42,367 bases of DNA from positions 1 through 42,367 of the forward strand of contig NZ_MWVJ01000067.1 of NCBI RefSeq assembly GCF_002087335.1. The letters run 5' to 3'. The notes under the pieces were generated by a model, which was given only the letters and a program-made list of their open reading frames with translations, had not been told where the DNA came from and did no database searches. A program made the translations under genes and the position numbers. Positions 17,808 through 26,238 of the stretch are shown here, one piece after another (the stretch's first letter is position 1; the number at the start of each line of letters is the position of its first letter). Origin of the DNA: Pseudophaeobacter leonis (GTDB taxonomy: Bacteria > Pseudomonadota > Alphaproteobacteria > Rhodobacterales > Rhodobacteraceae).

Positions 17808-18818
17808 TCAAAACCTCAATTGCAGCTGCAATGATCCGGTCAGCTGGCTGTCGCTTTGGCCCGTGAACTCTTTGCCAAGGTAGGTCAGGCCATAAAAGGC
17901 AGCAACGCTCTCGCCCTGCCACCGCAGGCCCACCCGGGCCCGGCGGCGACTGTCTGCCAAATCATAGCCATTGCTGTCGGGCAGATAGATCGAGTCCGAC
18001 ACATAGGCGATATCCGCGCCTGCCGTCAGCGTGAGGCCCGTCGCCTCGCCCTGGATGGTGCGGTAGCGTTGTCCGGTGACCGTCTCGCGCACCAAGAGGC
18101 CGCCCTGGGCCAACTGGCCATAGGTCAGGTCCAAACCGGCACGCAGATAGGTCTCATCTCCGGCCCGCGCCTCAACAAAGGGGCGCAGCTCAATCCGGTC
18201 AGACAGCGTCATGGCCCGCCCGACCTCAGCCGAGATCAGCGGCTGGATCTTATTTGCCACCTGCCCGTTCAGGACCACATCCGAAACTTTTGGTGCGCTG
18301 ACCAGACCATGCAGCCAGCTCTGCACCCGGTCCAGCTGCGTCTGTGGGCCAATCACCGCCAGCCCGCCGCCCAGCAAGATCTCATTGGAGCCGCGTTGCA
18401 TGTGGCTGTTCAGCTCAGCCGTCAGGGCCCCGGCCCAGGGACGATCCGCAGCGTTGGGCACCTTTAGGTTGGCAGGCTGGACAATCTGGCCCTGCAGCCG
18501 CAGCTCTAAAAGGGCGCCAAACTGCGCCGGTGCCTGCCCCTGCCAGTCCGGGCCATAAAGCCTGGAGGACGTCACAGATCCGGTCCGCCAGCGGTCATGG
18601 CCATCGCCCAGAAGGTCGTTGGTGAACAGTAGCCCGTAGCCAATTTTGTGCCGCTCTTGGTTCTGTGTCTCGCCCTGTGTCACGCCCAGTGCCACCACCT
18701 GTGCCACCGGCTCTGCCCCCTGTGTCACAGGCTCTGCGAGCCCCGGCAGTACTGGCTCTGCGAGCCCCGGCATGGGGAGCAAAAATGCGAGGGCTATGGC
18801 CGCTATCTGTCGTCGCAT
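17808..18818 (-). CDS. LpxR-like lipid A deacylase family outer-membrane protein (DUF2219)
   Basis: A signal peptide (MRRQIAAIALAFLLPMPGLA) precedes a 24-strand-rich mature protein. The motif GYGLLFTNDLLGDGHDRWRT resembles the active-site strand of LpxR (Asn and Asp near the start), and GLAVIGPQTQLDRVQSWLHG resembles the catalytic His/Gln region. The protein ends in Phe (LTGSLQLQLRF), as beta-barrels do. LpxR removes the 3'-acyloxyacyl chain of lipid A; whether this homologue is active is not known. AGGA about 10 bases before ATG 18818 decides that start over one 10 codons upstream. Just after the signal peptide, GLAEPV occurs twice through a 24-bp duplication (18730-18772), and an EPV-rich linker follows. 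It stands alone. Confidence 0.8.
   Translation of the reverse strand: MRRQIAAIALAFLLPMPGLAEPVLPGLAEPVTQGAEPVAQVVALGVTQGETQNQERHKIGYGLLFTNDLLGDGHDRWRTGSVTSSRLYGPDWQGQAPAQFGALLELRLQGQIVQPANLKVPNAADRPWAGALTAELNSHMQRGSNEILLGGGLAVIGPQTQLDRVQSWLHGLVSAPKVSDVVLNGQVANKIQPLISAEVGRAMTLSDRIELRPFVEARAGDETYLRAGLDLTYGQLAQGGLLVRETVTGQRYRTIQGEATGLTLTAGADIAYVSDSIYLPDSNGYDLADSRRRARVGLRWQGESVAAFYGLTYLGKEFTGQSDSQLTGSLQLQLRF
18730..18772. repeat. 19-bp direct repeat, 24-bp period, in the LpxR-like gene
   Basis: The 19 bases at 18730-18748 recur exactly at 18754-18772. They encode two copies of PGLAEPV at the signal peptide cleavage region, so the duplication adds eight residues and a second possible cleavage site without shifting the frame. 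Confidence 0.8.
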
Positions 18819-19134
18819 CAAATTTATCCTGCTGTTCCCTGCCTTCACTGAAACAAGGCTAACAAATCGCTAGCACTTTGCGCACAACTGCAACTAGTGC
18901 AGCAAAGGCACAGTATAGGGGAATGCCCGGCGCTGATGCCCGCGTCTTGCCACAATCGCGCCACAGTTCGCGTGCAGCGCTGATCCGACAGGTAAAAACT
19001 TCATATTTTCAATACCCTACCCCATCAGGTAGCGGCCCAGCCAAGCCACAGCCCCCTGCCTCAATTGCCGCCGCAAAGGCGCAGATAATCTGCAGCTTTT
19101 TAACGACCGCTCATATGCGGTGTCCCTGCAGAGA
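18819..19134. other. Intergenic region between the AraC-type regulator and the LpxR-like gene
   Basis: These 316 bp lie between two minus-strand genes. Near the regulator's stop are two small perfect dyads, ACCGC-N6-GCGGT (19106-19121) and GCAGA-TAA-TCTGC (19081-19093), which may form a weak terminator without a U-run. The rest must contain the LpxR-like promoter; no convincing element, RNA gene or coding frame was found. Confidence 0.4.
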
Positions 19135-20145
19135 TCAGGCAGGGCCGCCCTGCCTCAGGGTTTCGCGTGGGGAGCGGCCAAAAGCCGCCCTATAGGCGAT
19201 TGAGAATCGCCCCAAGTGGCTGAACCCCGCATCAAAGGCCACCGCCCCCACCCGGTGCTCCGGTGGCAGGCTTTGTAACAGATAATGCGCATGGATCAGC
19301 CGCTCGCGGGTGAGATACTGCATCGGCGAGCAGCCCATATGACGCTTAAAGCCCATTTGCAGGCTGCGCAGGCTGCAGCCTGCCTCGGCGGCGATCAACG
19401 CCAGGGTCAGCGGCTCGCCAAGATTGCCCCGTATGTAGTCCTGCGCCCGGCGCAGCTGAAAAGGTGCGGCGCCCGACAGATCCCCCTGCTGGAGGGCATG
19501 CAAGATATTGCTGGGCTGATGGCTGAGCAGGCCCAGGATCAGCTCTTCCTCCAAACGCGCCTGCTGCAGCGGCATTTGCCCACCAAAGGCCCCCTGGTTC
19601 TGCGCCAGACGCACCGCCAGGCCCAGTGATTTTGCCCAGCGCTGCAGGGCGGGCGTGGTCAAGTCCAGCAAAGGGTCAAACACCACAGCTTCGGTCAGAC
19701 GACGCCCCAAAAGCTGTTCGGCCATAGCGTGCAACGCCGCACGGTCGATCTGCAGCAAGAGTTTTCGACAGCCAGCGTACCAGGTCATACGGGTTTCGCG
19801 GGTTGGGTTCAGAACCGAGGCCGTCGCAGGGCTCGCCCCAACCACAACCTTGCCATTTTGCACCCGCGCCGTTCCCTCAATCGGCACCTGGATCAGATAG
19901 AACCGCTCCAGCTCTCCGGGGTTGATGGCCACCTCGCAGCCATAGCTGAGATAGTTCAGAGACAGGCTCTGACCTGCGACGTGATTATGGCGCGCCTCAA
20001 AATTTCTGAACTGGCGTCCAGGCGTCAGATCATGCGCGCAAAACTTGCGGGCAACATTGTGCCGGGCACGGTCAATATCCCGCGTGTGAAACAGGGGATG
20101 CGCGCTCAGAGGATCGGCCAAAGGTGTCGAGGCTGTGGGCTCCAT
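19135..20145 (-). CDS. AraC-family transcriptional regulator
   Basis: The 336-residue protein has an N-terminal AraC-binding-like sensor domain (AHPLFHTRDIDRA, FCAHDLTPGRQFRNFEARHN, LSYGCEVAINPGELERFYL) and a C-terminal double helix-turn-helix (about 245-335: DYIRGNLGEPLTLALIAAEA, GCSLRSLQMGFKRHMGCSP, FDAGFSHLGRFSIAYRAAFG, RSPRETLRQ). The sensor type is that of XylS/ArpR-like proteins, which often control aromatic or hydrocarbon catabolism. I chose ATG 20145 because AAGG and AGGG lie just upstream; a GTG at 20235 would add 30 unlikely residues. It diverges from the cupin-monooxygenase pair by about 138 bp and is their likely regulator. Confidence 0.92.
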   Translation of the reverse strand: MEPTASTPLADPLSAHPLFHTRDIDRARHNVARKFCAHDLTPGRQFRNFEARHNHVAGQSLSLNYLSYGCEVAINPGELERFYLIQVPIEGTARVQNGKVVVGASPATASVLNPTRETRMTWYAGCRKLLLQIDRAALHAMAEQLLGRRLTEAVVFDPLLDLTTPALQRWAKSLGLAVRLAQNQGAFGGQMPLQQARLEEELILGLLSHQPSNILHALQQGDLSGAAPFQLRRAQDYIRGNLGEPLTLALIAAEAGCSLRSLQMGFKRHMGCSPMQYLTRERLIHAHYLLQSLPPEHRVGAVAFDAGFSHLGRFSIAYRAAFGRSPRETLRQGGPA

Positions 20146-20283
20146 GCCTTCACCCTGCATAAACTTTAGACTTAAAACAAAGCTTTTCAGCCCATGGCGG
20201 CTTTCTTTTCGCTTTCTGGACAAAGAAAATGTCACAGCGAGCCTAGGCTAACGCAATAATCTTTCAATTTCGGGGAGCAAAAC

Positions 20284-20742
20284 ATGAAAGAGACAGCTGG
20301 CGTTACCCAATCTGACGAGGGGATCAACGGCGTGGCCTGGAACGTGGTTGGCCATACCTACACTCCTAAACTTCACTCGGACAATGCCTTTACCTGGCAT
20401 GCGGATATTCCGGCCGACACCTTTGTGCCGCCGCATATTCACCCCACCCAGGACGAGTGGATCTATGTGCTTGAGGGTAATCTGGAGGTGGAGTTCGGCC
20501 ATGACCAAGGCCCGCCCACCACGCATAAGGCCGCTCCGGGTGACACCGTGCGCATGCCCATGGGGATTGCCCACGGGATCTTTAACCGCAGCGGTGCAGG
20601 TGCCAAATGCGTCTTTGGCGTCGCCCCGGCTCGCAAGCTTTATGATCTGTTTGTGGCCCTTGACGGTGTGACCGACCCCGAAGAGCTGACGCGCCTTTCA
20701 GCGCTGCATGAAGTCGACTTTTTGCCACCCCCGGCCGAATAA
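20284..20742 (+). CDS. Cupin domain-containing protein
   Basis: The single-domain cupin (152 residues) has motif 1, PPHIHPTQDEWIYVLEG (about 57-73), and motif 2, MPMGIAHGIFN (about 92-102), with the expected His, His, Glu and His metal ligands. A metal-dependent enzyme or a small-molecule sensor are both possible; no specific subfamily was recognised. GGGGAG precedes the ATG. It is followed after 15 bases by the flavin monooxygenase gene and is divergent from the AraC regulator, so the three form a regulated module. As many cupins adjacent to monooxygenases act in the same pathway as dioxygenases or isomerases, an enzymatic role is slightly favoured. Confidence 0.9.
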   Translation: MKETAGVTQSDEGINGVAWNVVGHTYTPKLHSDNAFTWHADIPADTFVPPHIHPTQDEWIYVLEGNLEVEFGHDQGPPTTHKAAPGDTVRMPMGIAHGIFNRSGAGAKCVFGVAPARKLYDLFVALDGVTDPEELTRLSALHEVDFLPPPAE

Positions 20743-20757
20743 GAAGGGGCAAGCACC

Positions 20758-22245
20758 ATGGTAAAACGTAAAACCATCGCTGTCATTGGCGGCGGCGTCA
20801 GTGGGCTGGCAGCAGCCAAGGCCTTTGATGAAAAGGGTCACCGGGTTATTGGCTTTGAACGCAGTCACGACTTTGGCGGCGTCTGGGAGCTGTCACGCTC
20901 CTATCCTGACGTGCAGACGCAGTCGCCAAAAGACCTCTATTGCTACACGGATCATCCGATGCCAGAGGACTATCCAGAGTGGCCAAAGGGGCCGCAGGTG
21001 CATGCCTATCTGCACAGCTACGCCCAAAAGCACAAACTCAGCCGTCTGTTTCGGCTGAACAGCAACATCCTGTCGATGGACCGCCGCCACGATGGCAAGC
21101 CCGGCTGGACCCTGACGATTGACGAGGCTGGTCACGTCCGACAGGAAGATTTTGACTTTGTCGCCATCTGCACCGGGCAATTCTCGGAAAAGAACATCAT
21201 CAGCCATCCGGGGCAGGAAGATTTCATCGCCCAGGGTGGCCAGGTGATCCATTCATCCGACTATACCGACCCCGCGATGATGCAGGGCAAACGCGTGGTG
21301 GTGCTGGGTGGGTCAAAATCGGCCACTGACATTGCCGTCAACGCCGCCAAGAATGGTGCCAAACAGGTCACCATGGTCTACCGCGAAAACGTCTGGCGGG
21401 TGCCCTATTTTGTCGGCGGCATCAATTTCAAACACCTGCTTTACATGCGCGCGCAGGAACAGCAGTTCAATCAATGGGGCAAATCTCCGTTTCAGCGCGT
21501 CATTGCCGGAATTCCGAAACCGCTGGTCTGGGCCAACTTTCGCGGGCTTGAGACCCTGCTCAAGCTGCAGCTGGGGCTGAAGAAATGGAACATGGTTCCG
21601 GACACACCGATTGAGAAAGAGGCCTCCTGCTCTTTGCCCATTGTGACACCCGGCCTGTTTGAGAGCTTCAAATCCGGGGCGGTGACACCAATCCGGGGCA
21701 CCTTTGAGCGCTACGAGGGCGATGAGGTTCTGCTCACCACCGGCGACAGGGTAAAAGCTGATATCGTTGTGCTGGCCGTGGGCTGGAAACTGGGCATTCC
21801 CTATCTGGCGCAGCAGTTCCGCGACAAGCTGATCGAGGCGGACGGGCAGTACCGCACCTTCCGCCTGTCGGTGAACCCGGATCTGCCGGAAATGGGGTTT
21901 GTTGGCTTCAACTCCAGCTTTTGCACCATTCTGTCAGCCGAAATGATTGCCAACTGGCTGGTGCGCTATGCCGATGGCCAATTGGCACAGCAGCCAAGCC
22001 GGGCCCAGATGGAGGCCAATATCGAGATGATGCTGGACTGGCGCCGCCGTGAGCGGCCCGCCGCGCAGGTCTATGGCGGGCTGTGTTCGGCACCTTTCCA
22101 CTTTAAGCACTTTGATGAATTGCTCAGCGACATGGGGGCCCGCAGGCGCAAGCGCGCAAACCCTCTGGCCGAGCAGTTCTCATACCCAAGTGCCCCGGCC
22201 TATGGGGAGTTCCTGGCCTCGACCCCACAGTATCACGCCGAATAG
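20758..22245 (+). CDS. Flavin-containing monooxygenase (FMO/BVMO-like)
   Basis: The 495-residue protein has an FAD-binding Rossmann motif at the N-terminus (IAVIGGGVSGLAAAKAF, about 8-24), a FGGVWELS segment (about 41-48), an FMO-like fingerprint in PGQEDFIAQGGQVIHSSDYT (about 155-175), and a second, NADPH-binding Rossmann motif (VVVLGGSKSATDIAVNAAK, about 180-198). Such enzymes oxygenate soft nucleophiles (amines, sulfides) or ketones; the substrate here is unknown. The C-terminal part (SAEMIANWLVRY, FHFKHFDELLSDMG) is typical of the family. It follows the cupin gene after 15 bases, so the two are co-transcribed. The gene converges on the peptide ABC operon, with a hairpin between. Confidence 0.9.
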   Translation: MVKRKTIAVIGGGVSGLAAAKAFDEKGHRVIGFERSHDFGGVWELSRSYPDVQTQSPKDLYCYTDHPMPEDYPEWPKGPQVHAYLHSYAQKHKLSRLFRLNSNILSMDRRHDGKPGWTLTIDEAGHVRQEDFDFVAICTGQFSEKNIISHPGQEDFIAQGGQVIHSSDYTDPAMMQGKRVVVLGGSKSATDIAVNAAKNGAKQVTMVYRENVWRVPYFVGGINFKHLLYMRAQEQQFNQWGKSPFQRVIAGIPKPLVWANFRGLETLLKLQLGLKKWNMVPDTPIEKEASCSLPIVTPGLFESFKSGAVTPIRGTFERYEGDEVLLTTGDRVKADIVVLAVGWKLGIPYLAQQFRDKLIEADGQYRTFRLSVNPDLPEMGFVGFNSSFCTILSAEMIANWLVRYADGQLAQQPSRAQMEANIEMMLDWRRRERPAAQVYGGLCSAPFHFKHFDELLSDMGARRRKRANPLAEQFSYPSAPAYGEFLASTPQYHAE

Positions 22246-22270
22246 GCCTGATCGCTGCGACACTGCGCGC

Positions 22271-22301
22271 TCAGCGCGGCGCTCCCTCGGGGTCGCGCTG
22301 A
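22271..22301. terminator. Candidate bidirectional terminator hairpin
   Basis: TCAGCGCG (22271-22278) and CGCGCTGA (22294-22301) form a perfect 8-bp stem with a 15-base loop between the convergent monooxygenase and ABC operons. Only a short T-rich stretch (CGTCTTTCT) follows on the plus strand, so efficiency is uncertain. Confidence 0.5.
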
Positions 22302-22391
22302 CGCGTCTTTCTGCACGGTTTCGGCCTGGCCTCAGCCTTCCACAAGATGACAGGCCACATTCCCCTGCCCGCTCTGGCGCAACGCGGGTTG

Positions 22392-23306
22392 CTAATCACG
22401 GCAAACCGCCGCCACCAGCGGGCAGCGGTCCGCAAAGGCGCAGCCTTTGGGCGGGTTGAGCGGGCTTGGCGGGTCTCCCAATAATTTTGCAGGCCGTACG
22501 TAGCCTTGCGCTTTGCGCCCTGTCAGCGAGGGCGCGGCCGAAAGCAGCGCTTGGGTATAGGGGTGTTTCGGATCCTCAAACAGCGCATCGCGCGGACCCT
22601 GCTCGACGATTTTACCCAGATACATCACGGCCACATCATCGCAGAGGTGGCGCACCACGCCCAGGTCGTGACTTATGAACAGATAAGACAGCCCCAGCTC
22701 CGCTTTCAGCCGCGCCAGCAGGTTGAGGATCTGCGCCTGAATGGCCACATCCAGCGCCGAGACCGGCTCATCACAGACCAGAAGTTTGGGATTGGTGGTA
22801 AGCGCCCGTGCAATCGAAATCCGCTGCCTTTGCCCGCCCGAGAACTGATGCGGAAACAGGTTGAGCTGATCCGGCCTGAGGCCCACCAGTTCAAACAATT
22901 CGCGCACCCGCGCTGTGCGGCTCGCCATATCGCCAATTTCCATGAGGTCCATGGGCTCGCGCACGATATCCACCACCCGCGCCCGCGGGTTGAGCGAGGA
23001 ATAGGGATCCTGAAAGATCAGCTGCACATCACGTCGGCGCTGGCGCATGGCCGCGTCATCCAACTGCAGCAGATCATCGCCTTCAAACAGCACCTGGCCT
23101 CCAGAGGCCTGAACCAGTCGGATGGCCGCCATGGCGGTGGTGGTTTTGCCAGAGCCGCTTTCGCCAACGATGCCCAGCGCGCGGCCCTTCTCCAGTGAGA
23201 ACGAGACCTGCCGCACCGCCTCTAGGTAGGGTTGTTCGGCAAAAAAGCTCGGTTTGGGCAGCGCAAAGCGCACCGCGAGGTCTTTGACCTCTAAAAGCTT
23301 GCTCAT
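22392..23306 (-). CDS. Peptide-type ABC transporter ATP-binding protein (DppF/OppF-like), tail cut by TAG
   Basis: Second ATPase of the operon. Walker A is GESGSGKTT (about 49-57), the signature is FSGGQRQRISIARAL (about 159-173), and Walker B is KLLVCDEPVSALD (about 178-190). The C-terminal oligopeptide-transporter domain (YVRPAKLLGDPPSPLNPPKG, CAFADRCPLVAAVCRD) begins but stops at TAG 22392-22394. The same frame continues QPALRQSGQGNVACHLVEG to a TGA at 22332-22334, matching the usual family end (P-L-R-x-x-G-x-x-VACHL). The TAG therefore looks like a substitution or error within the last 20 codons; loss of this tail may be tolerated. The start overlaps the preceding ATPase stop (ATGA). Confidence 0.92.
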   Translation of the reverse strand: MSKLLEVKDLAVRFALPKPSFFAEQPYLEAVRQVSFSLEKGRALGIVGESGSGKTTTAMAAIRLVQASGGQVLFEGDDLLQLDDAAMRQRRRDVQLIFQDPYSSLNPRARVVDIVREPMDLMEIGDMASRTARVRELFELVGLRPDQLNLFPHQFSGGQRQRISIARALTTNPKLLVCDEPVSALDVAIQAQILNLLARLKAELGLSYLFISHDLGVVRHLCDDVAVMYLGKIVEQGPRDALFEDPKHPYTQALLSAAPSLTGRKAQGYVRPAKLLGDPPSPLNPPKGCAFADRCPLVAAVCRD

Positions 23307-24289
23307 AGCCGCCCCTCCTCAACTGCGTGGCAAGCCACCGGGTGATGGCCATGGGCGAAGAGATGCGGTTTTTCCAGCTCACAGCGGGGTGCGCGCGCGG
23401 CGCAGCGATCGGCAAAGGCGCAACCTGCCCCCAGCAAATGCAACGGAGGCACCACGCCGGGGATTTCCGCCAGCATATCCGTCGCCCCCCCGTCCCGTTT
23501 GCCCAGCGCGGGAATGCAGGAAATCAGCCCGCGCGCATAGGGGTGTTGCGGGAAATCCAGCACATCATCCGCCCGGGCTTCTTCAATCACGCGGCCTGCG
23601 TACATCACCGCCACCCGATCCGCCATTTCGCTGATCGCGCCCATATCATGGGTGATCAGAATGATGGCCGAGCCATACTCGCGCTGGATCTCATTGAGCA
23701 GATCAAAGATCTGCGCCTGCACCGTCACATCCAGCGCTGTTGTCGGCTCATCCGCGATCAGTACCTTGGGGCGGCAGCTGACGGCCATGGCGATCATCAC
23801 CCGCTGACGCATCCCGCCCGACAGTTGATGCGGGTAGTCACGCGCGCGCTGATCCGGCGAGGGAATGCCCACCCGGTCCAGCAAAGCCACCGCCCTGCGC
23901 ATGGCCTGAGAGCGGTCGACGTTCTGATGCAGCATGATCGCCTCGGCAATCTGGGCCCCCACGGTAAAAACCGGGTTGAGCGAGGTCATTGGCTCCTGAA
24001 AGATCATCGCCATCTCGCCGCCGCGCAGCGCCTGCATGCGCCGCTCGCTGGCCTGGGTCAGATCCTCACCGTTCAGCCGGATCGCACCACCCGCGACACG
24101 CCCCGGCGGCATCGGGATCAGCCCCATCACCGAGAGCGCCGTGATGGATTTGCCGCAACCGCTTTCGCCCACCACGCCCAGGGTTTCGCCCTCGTTCACC
24201 TGCAGCGAGACTGAATCGAGCGCCGTGACCTCGCCATAGCGCGTGTTGAAGGTGACGCGCAGGTCTTCGATTTCCAACAGACTGCTCAT
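23303..24289 (-). CDS. Peptide-type ABC transporter ATP-binding protein (DppD/OppD-like)
   Basis: First ATPase of the peptide transporter, 328 residues, intact. Walker A is GESGCGKSI (about 38-46), the signature is LSGGMRQRVMIAMA (about 154-167), and Walker B is PKVLIADEPTTALD (about 172-185). The C-terminal substrate-transporter domain has HPYARGLISCIPALG and GCAFADRCAARAPRCELEKP, whose cysteines match the iron-sulfur-binding Cys pattern seen in Dpp/Opp ATPases. It couples ATP hydrolysis to peptide, nickel or similar solute import with its partner ATPase. ATGA overlaps with both neighbours show that the operon is translationally coupled. Confidence 0.95.
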   Translation of the reverse strand: MSSLLEIEDLRVTFNTRYGEVTALDSVSLQVNEGETLGVVGESGCGKSITALSVMGLIPMPPGRVAGGAIRLNGEDLTQASERRMQALRGGEMAMIFQEPMTSLNPVFTVGAQIAEAIMLHQNVDRSQAMRRAVALLDRVGIPSPDQRARDYPHQLSGGMRQRVMIAMAVSCRPKVLIADEPTTALDVTVQAQIFDLLNEIQREYGSAIILITHDMGAISEMADRVAVMYAGRVIEEARADDVLDFPQHPYARGLISCIPALGKRDGGATDMLAEIPGVVPPLHLLGAGCAFADRCAARAPRCELEKPHLFAHGHHPVACHAVEEGRL

Positions 24290-25167
24290 CGCTCTCTCAG
24301 TTTTGGATTGAAGGCATCATTTAGCCCGTCGCCAATCAGGCTGACGGAAAACACGGTGAAAAAGATCGCCAGCCCCGGAAAGGTAACCGGCCACCAGGCA
24401 TCAAGGATGTCCCGGTTGGCCCCGATCATCCGTCCCCAGCTCATGACATTGGGATCCCCCAGCCCCAGAAAACTGAGCCCCGCCTCAAACAGGATCGCGA
24501 CCCCCACCGTAAGTGTTGCCGACACAATGAGCGGCGGCAGGGCGTTGGGCAGGATGACCTTCCAGATGATGCGCCTGTTGCGCGCGCCTATGGCACGGGC
24601 AGCGGTGACATATTCCAGTTGCTTGATTTTCAGAAACTCAGCCCGCGTCAGCCGCGCGGTTTGTGGCCAGCTGACCAGACCAATGGCCATGGCGATTGTC
24701 AGCAGCGAGGGCGAAAACAGCGTCACCAGCACCATGGCAAACAACAGAGCCGGCAGGACCTGAAAGAACTCGGTGATCCGCATCAGCAGATTGTCGATCC
24801 ATCCGCCGTAATACCCCGCCAGCGCCCCCATCGTGATGCCAATCCCCATGGTGATGGCCGCCGCTGCTGATCCCACCGCCAGGGTTGGTCCACCTCCGGT
24901 CAAAAGACCGGCAATGATGTCGCGTCCCAGATAGTCGGTGCCCAGTGGAAACTCCGGTGTCATGCCGGGGGGCTCTTGCGGCGCCCAGACGATGTCAAAG
25001 GGGTCGCCCGCATAAAAGAAAGTGCCATAAAGGGTCGCCAGTATGATCACAGAGAGCATCACCACCCCAATGAGGGCCGGGATATTGCGGCGAAACATTC
25101 GCCAGGCCTCAAGCGCCGGGCTTTCGGCCTGAAATTCCGCTTGTTTCGCGGTCGCCTTGCTCAGCAT
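24286..25167 (-). CDS. Peptide-type ABC transporter permease (DppC/OppC-like)
   Basis: The 293-residue inner-membrane protein has the N-terminal OppC signature (EAWRMFRRNIPALIGVVMLS), then helices in the binding-protein-dependent transport domain: LAVGSAAAAITMGIGITMGA, LPALLFAMVLVTLFS and LIVSATLTVGVAILFEAGLS. The EAA loop contacting the ATPase is near EYVTAARAIGARNRRIIWKV. Length and frame are normal. It overlaps the upstream permease stop by one base (TGATG) and the downstream ATPase start (ATGA). Confidence 0.95.
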   Translation of the reverse strand: MLSKATAKQAEFQAESPALEAWRMFRRNIPALIGVVMLSVIILATLYGTFFYAGDPFDIVWAPQEPPGMTPEFPLGTDYLGRDIIAGLLTGGGPTLAVGSAAAAITMGIGITMGALAGYYGGWIDNLLMRITEFFQVLPALLFAMVLVTLFSPSLLTIAMAIGLVSWPQTARLTRAEFLKIKQLEYVTAARAIGARNRRIIWKVILPNALPPLIVSATLTVGVAILFEAGLSFLGLGDPNVMSWGRMIGANRDILDAWWPVTFPGLAIFFTVFSVSLIGDGLNDAFNPKLRER

Positions 25168-26143
25168 CAGCCTTTCCCCCTCAGCCGCGGATCAGCCCAT
25201 CGGTAGCGCATATCGGTCAGAATATTAGCGACCACCACCATGGCACTGGCAAAGAACAGCACCCCCATGATTGTGGGGTAGTCGCGGCGCAGGATGGAAT
25301 CAAAGGCGAGCCGCCCCATACCGGGCCAGTTGAACACTGTCTCAACCAGCAAAGCCCCGGAGATCAGATTGCCAAACTGCAGGCCTGCCACGGTGAGGAT
25401 CGGCAGGGCGGCATTGCGCAGCGCATGTTTGAACAGCACCGCGCGCGGCGAGGCGCCCTTGGCCCGGGCTGTGCGAATATAGTCAGAGCCCAGCACCTCA
25501 AGCATAGAGGCGCGCGACAGCCGGGCATATTGTGCCAGATAGATCACCGCCAGGGTAAAGGCCGGCAGCGCCAGATGATGCAGAATATCCAGCGCCTTTA
25601 TCAGCACCCCGGCCTCGCGCAGCCGGACCGACTGCATGCCCTCGACCGGGAAAACAGGAAAGACACTGGCAAAGAGGATGATCAGCATGATGCCGGTCCA
25701 GAACACCGGCACCGCATAGCCAATGGTGGCAAAAACGCTGACAAAGGCGCTCATCACGCCATTGGGTTTGCGCGCCGCCAGCACGCCCAGCACCACGCCA
25801 ATCACAATCGACAACAGCTGCGCTGTCATCACCAGCAGGATCGTGGGCAGGATCCGTTGCCCGATCAGGCTCGCAACCGGTTGGTTGAAAAAGAAGCTCT
25901 CGCCCAGATCCCCCGCAGCACATTGCCGATGTAAAACGCCAGCTGCACCAGCACCGGTTTGTTGAGGCCATATTCCTCGCGGATACTGTCGAGCATCTCT
26001 TGAGTGGCGCCGCCCATTTCGCCTGCAATCACCAGGGCCGGGTCGCCCGGAGCCAGACGGATCAGCAGAAAATTCAGCACCACGACGCCAAGCATGAGCA
26101 AGAGCCCATAGCCAAAGCGTTTGAGCAGAAAAGAGATATTCAT
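25167..26143 (-). pseudogene. Peptide-type ABC transporter permease (DppB/OppB-like), frameshifted
   Basis: The first piece (ATG 26143) has MNISFLLKRFGYGLLLMLGV, LLIRLAPGDPALVIAGEMG and IREEYGLNKPVLVQLAFYIG, the standard DppB N-terminus, then breaks at NVLRGI. The second piece resumes at MTAQLLSIVIGVVLGVLAAR and holds the core helices and EAA region (LGSDYIRTARAKGASPRAVL). Adding one C to the C-run at 25910-25914 restores RGDLGESFFFNQPVASLIGQ and a 326-codon gene. The break is in a homopolymer, so a sequencing error is likely. If real, the transporter would be dead, as DppB and DppC form the channel together. Confidence 0.9.
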
Positions 26144-26171
26144 TTAGGTGTCCTGTTCGGATGCCTTGGAT

Positions 26172-26206
26172 AAAAAGCGGCGGACATGGATCGTTTCACG
26201 CCCGCC
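26172..26206 (-). promoter_or_regulatory. Hairpin with T-run between binding-protein and permease genes
   Basis: On the minus strand GGCGG (26206-26202) pairs with CCGCC (26183-26179), followed by GCTTTTT (to 26172). It lies in the 95-bp gap between the binding protein and the first permease and may act as a partial terminator that keeps binding-protein mRNA in excess, a common arrangement in ABC operons. Confidence 0.4.
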
Positions 26207-26238
26207 AACACAGGGAGTTTCAGACAGCAGTCACACGG

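Noticed and set aside
16366..17883. 505-codon plus-strand frame across the rpsD leader and Hint gene
   Set aside because: It overlaps a clear promoter, leader and the Hint-domain gene on the other strand and shows no family features.
13307..22394. Recoding of TAG as a sense codon
   Set aside because: TAG is the genuine stop of gloB, the monooxygenase, the extensin-like gene, the PA14-like gene and the proton channel gene. Two stray TAGs are better explained by mutation or sequence error.
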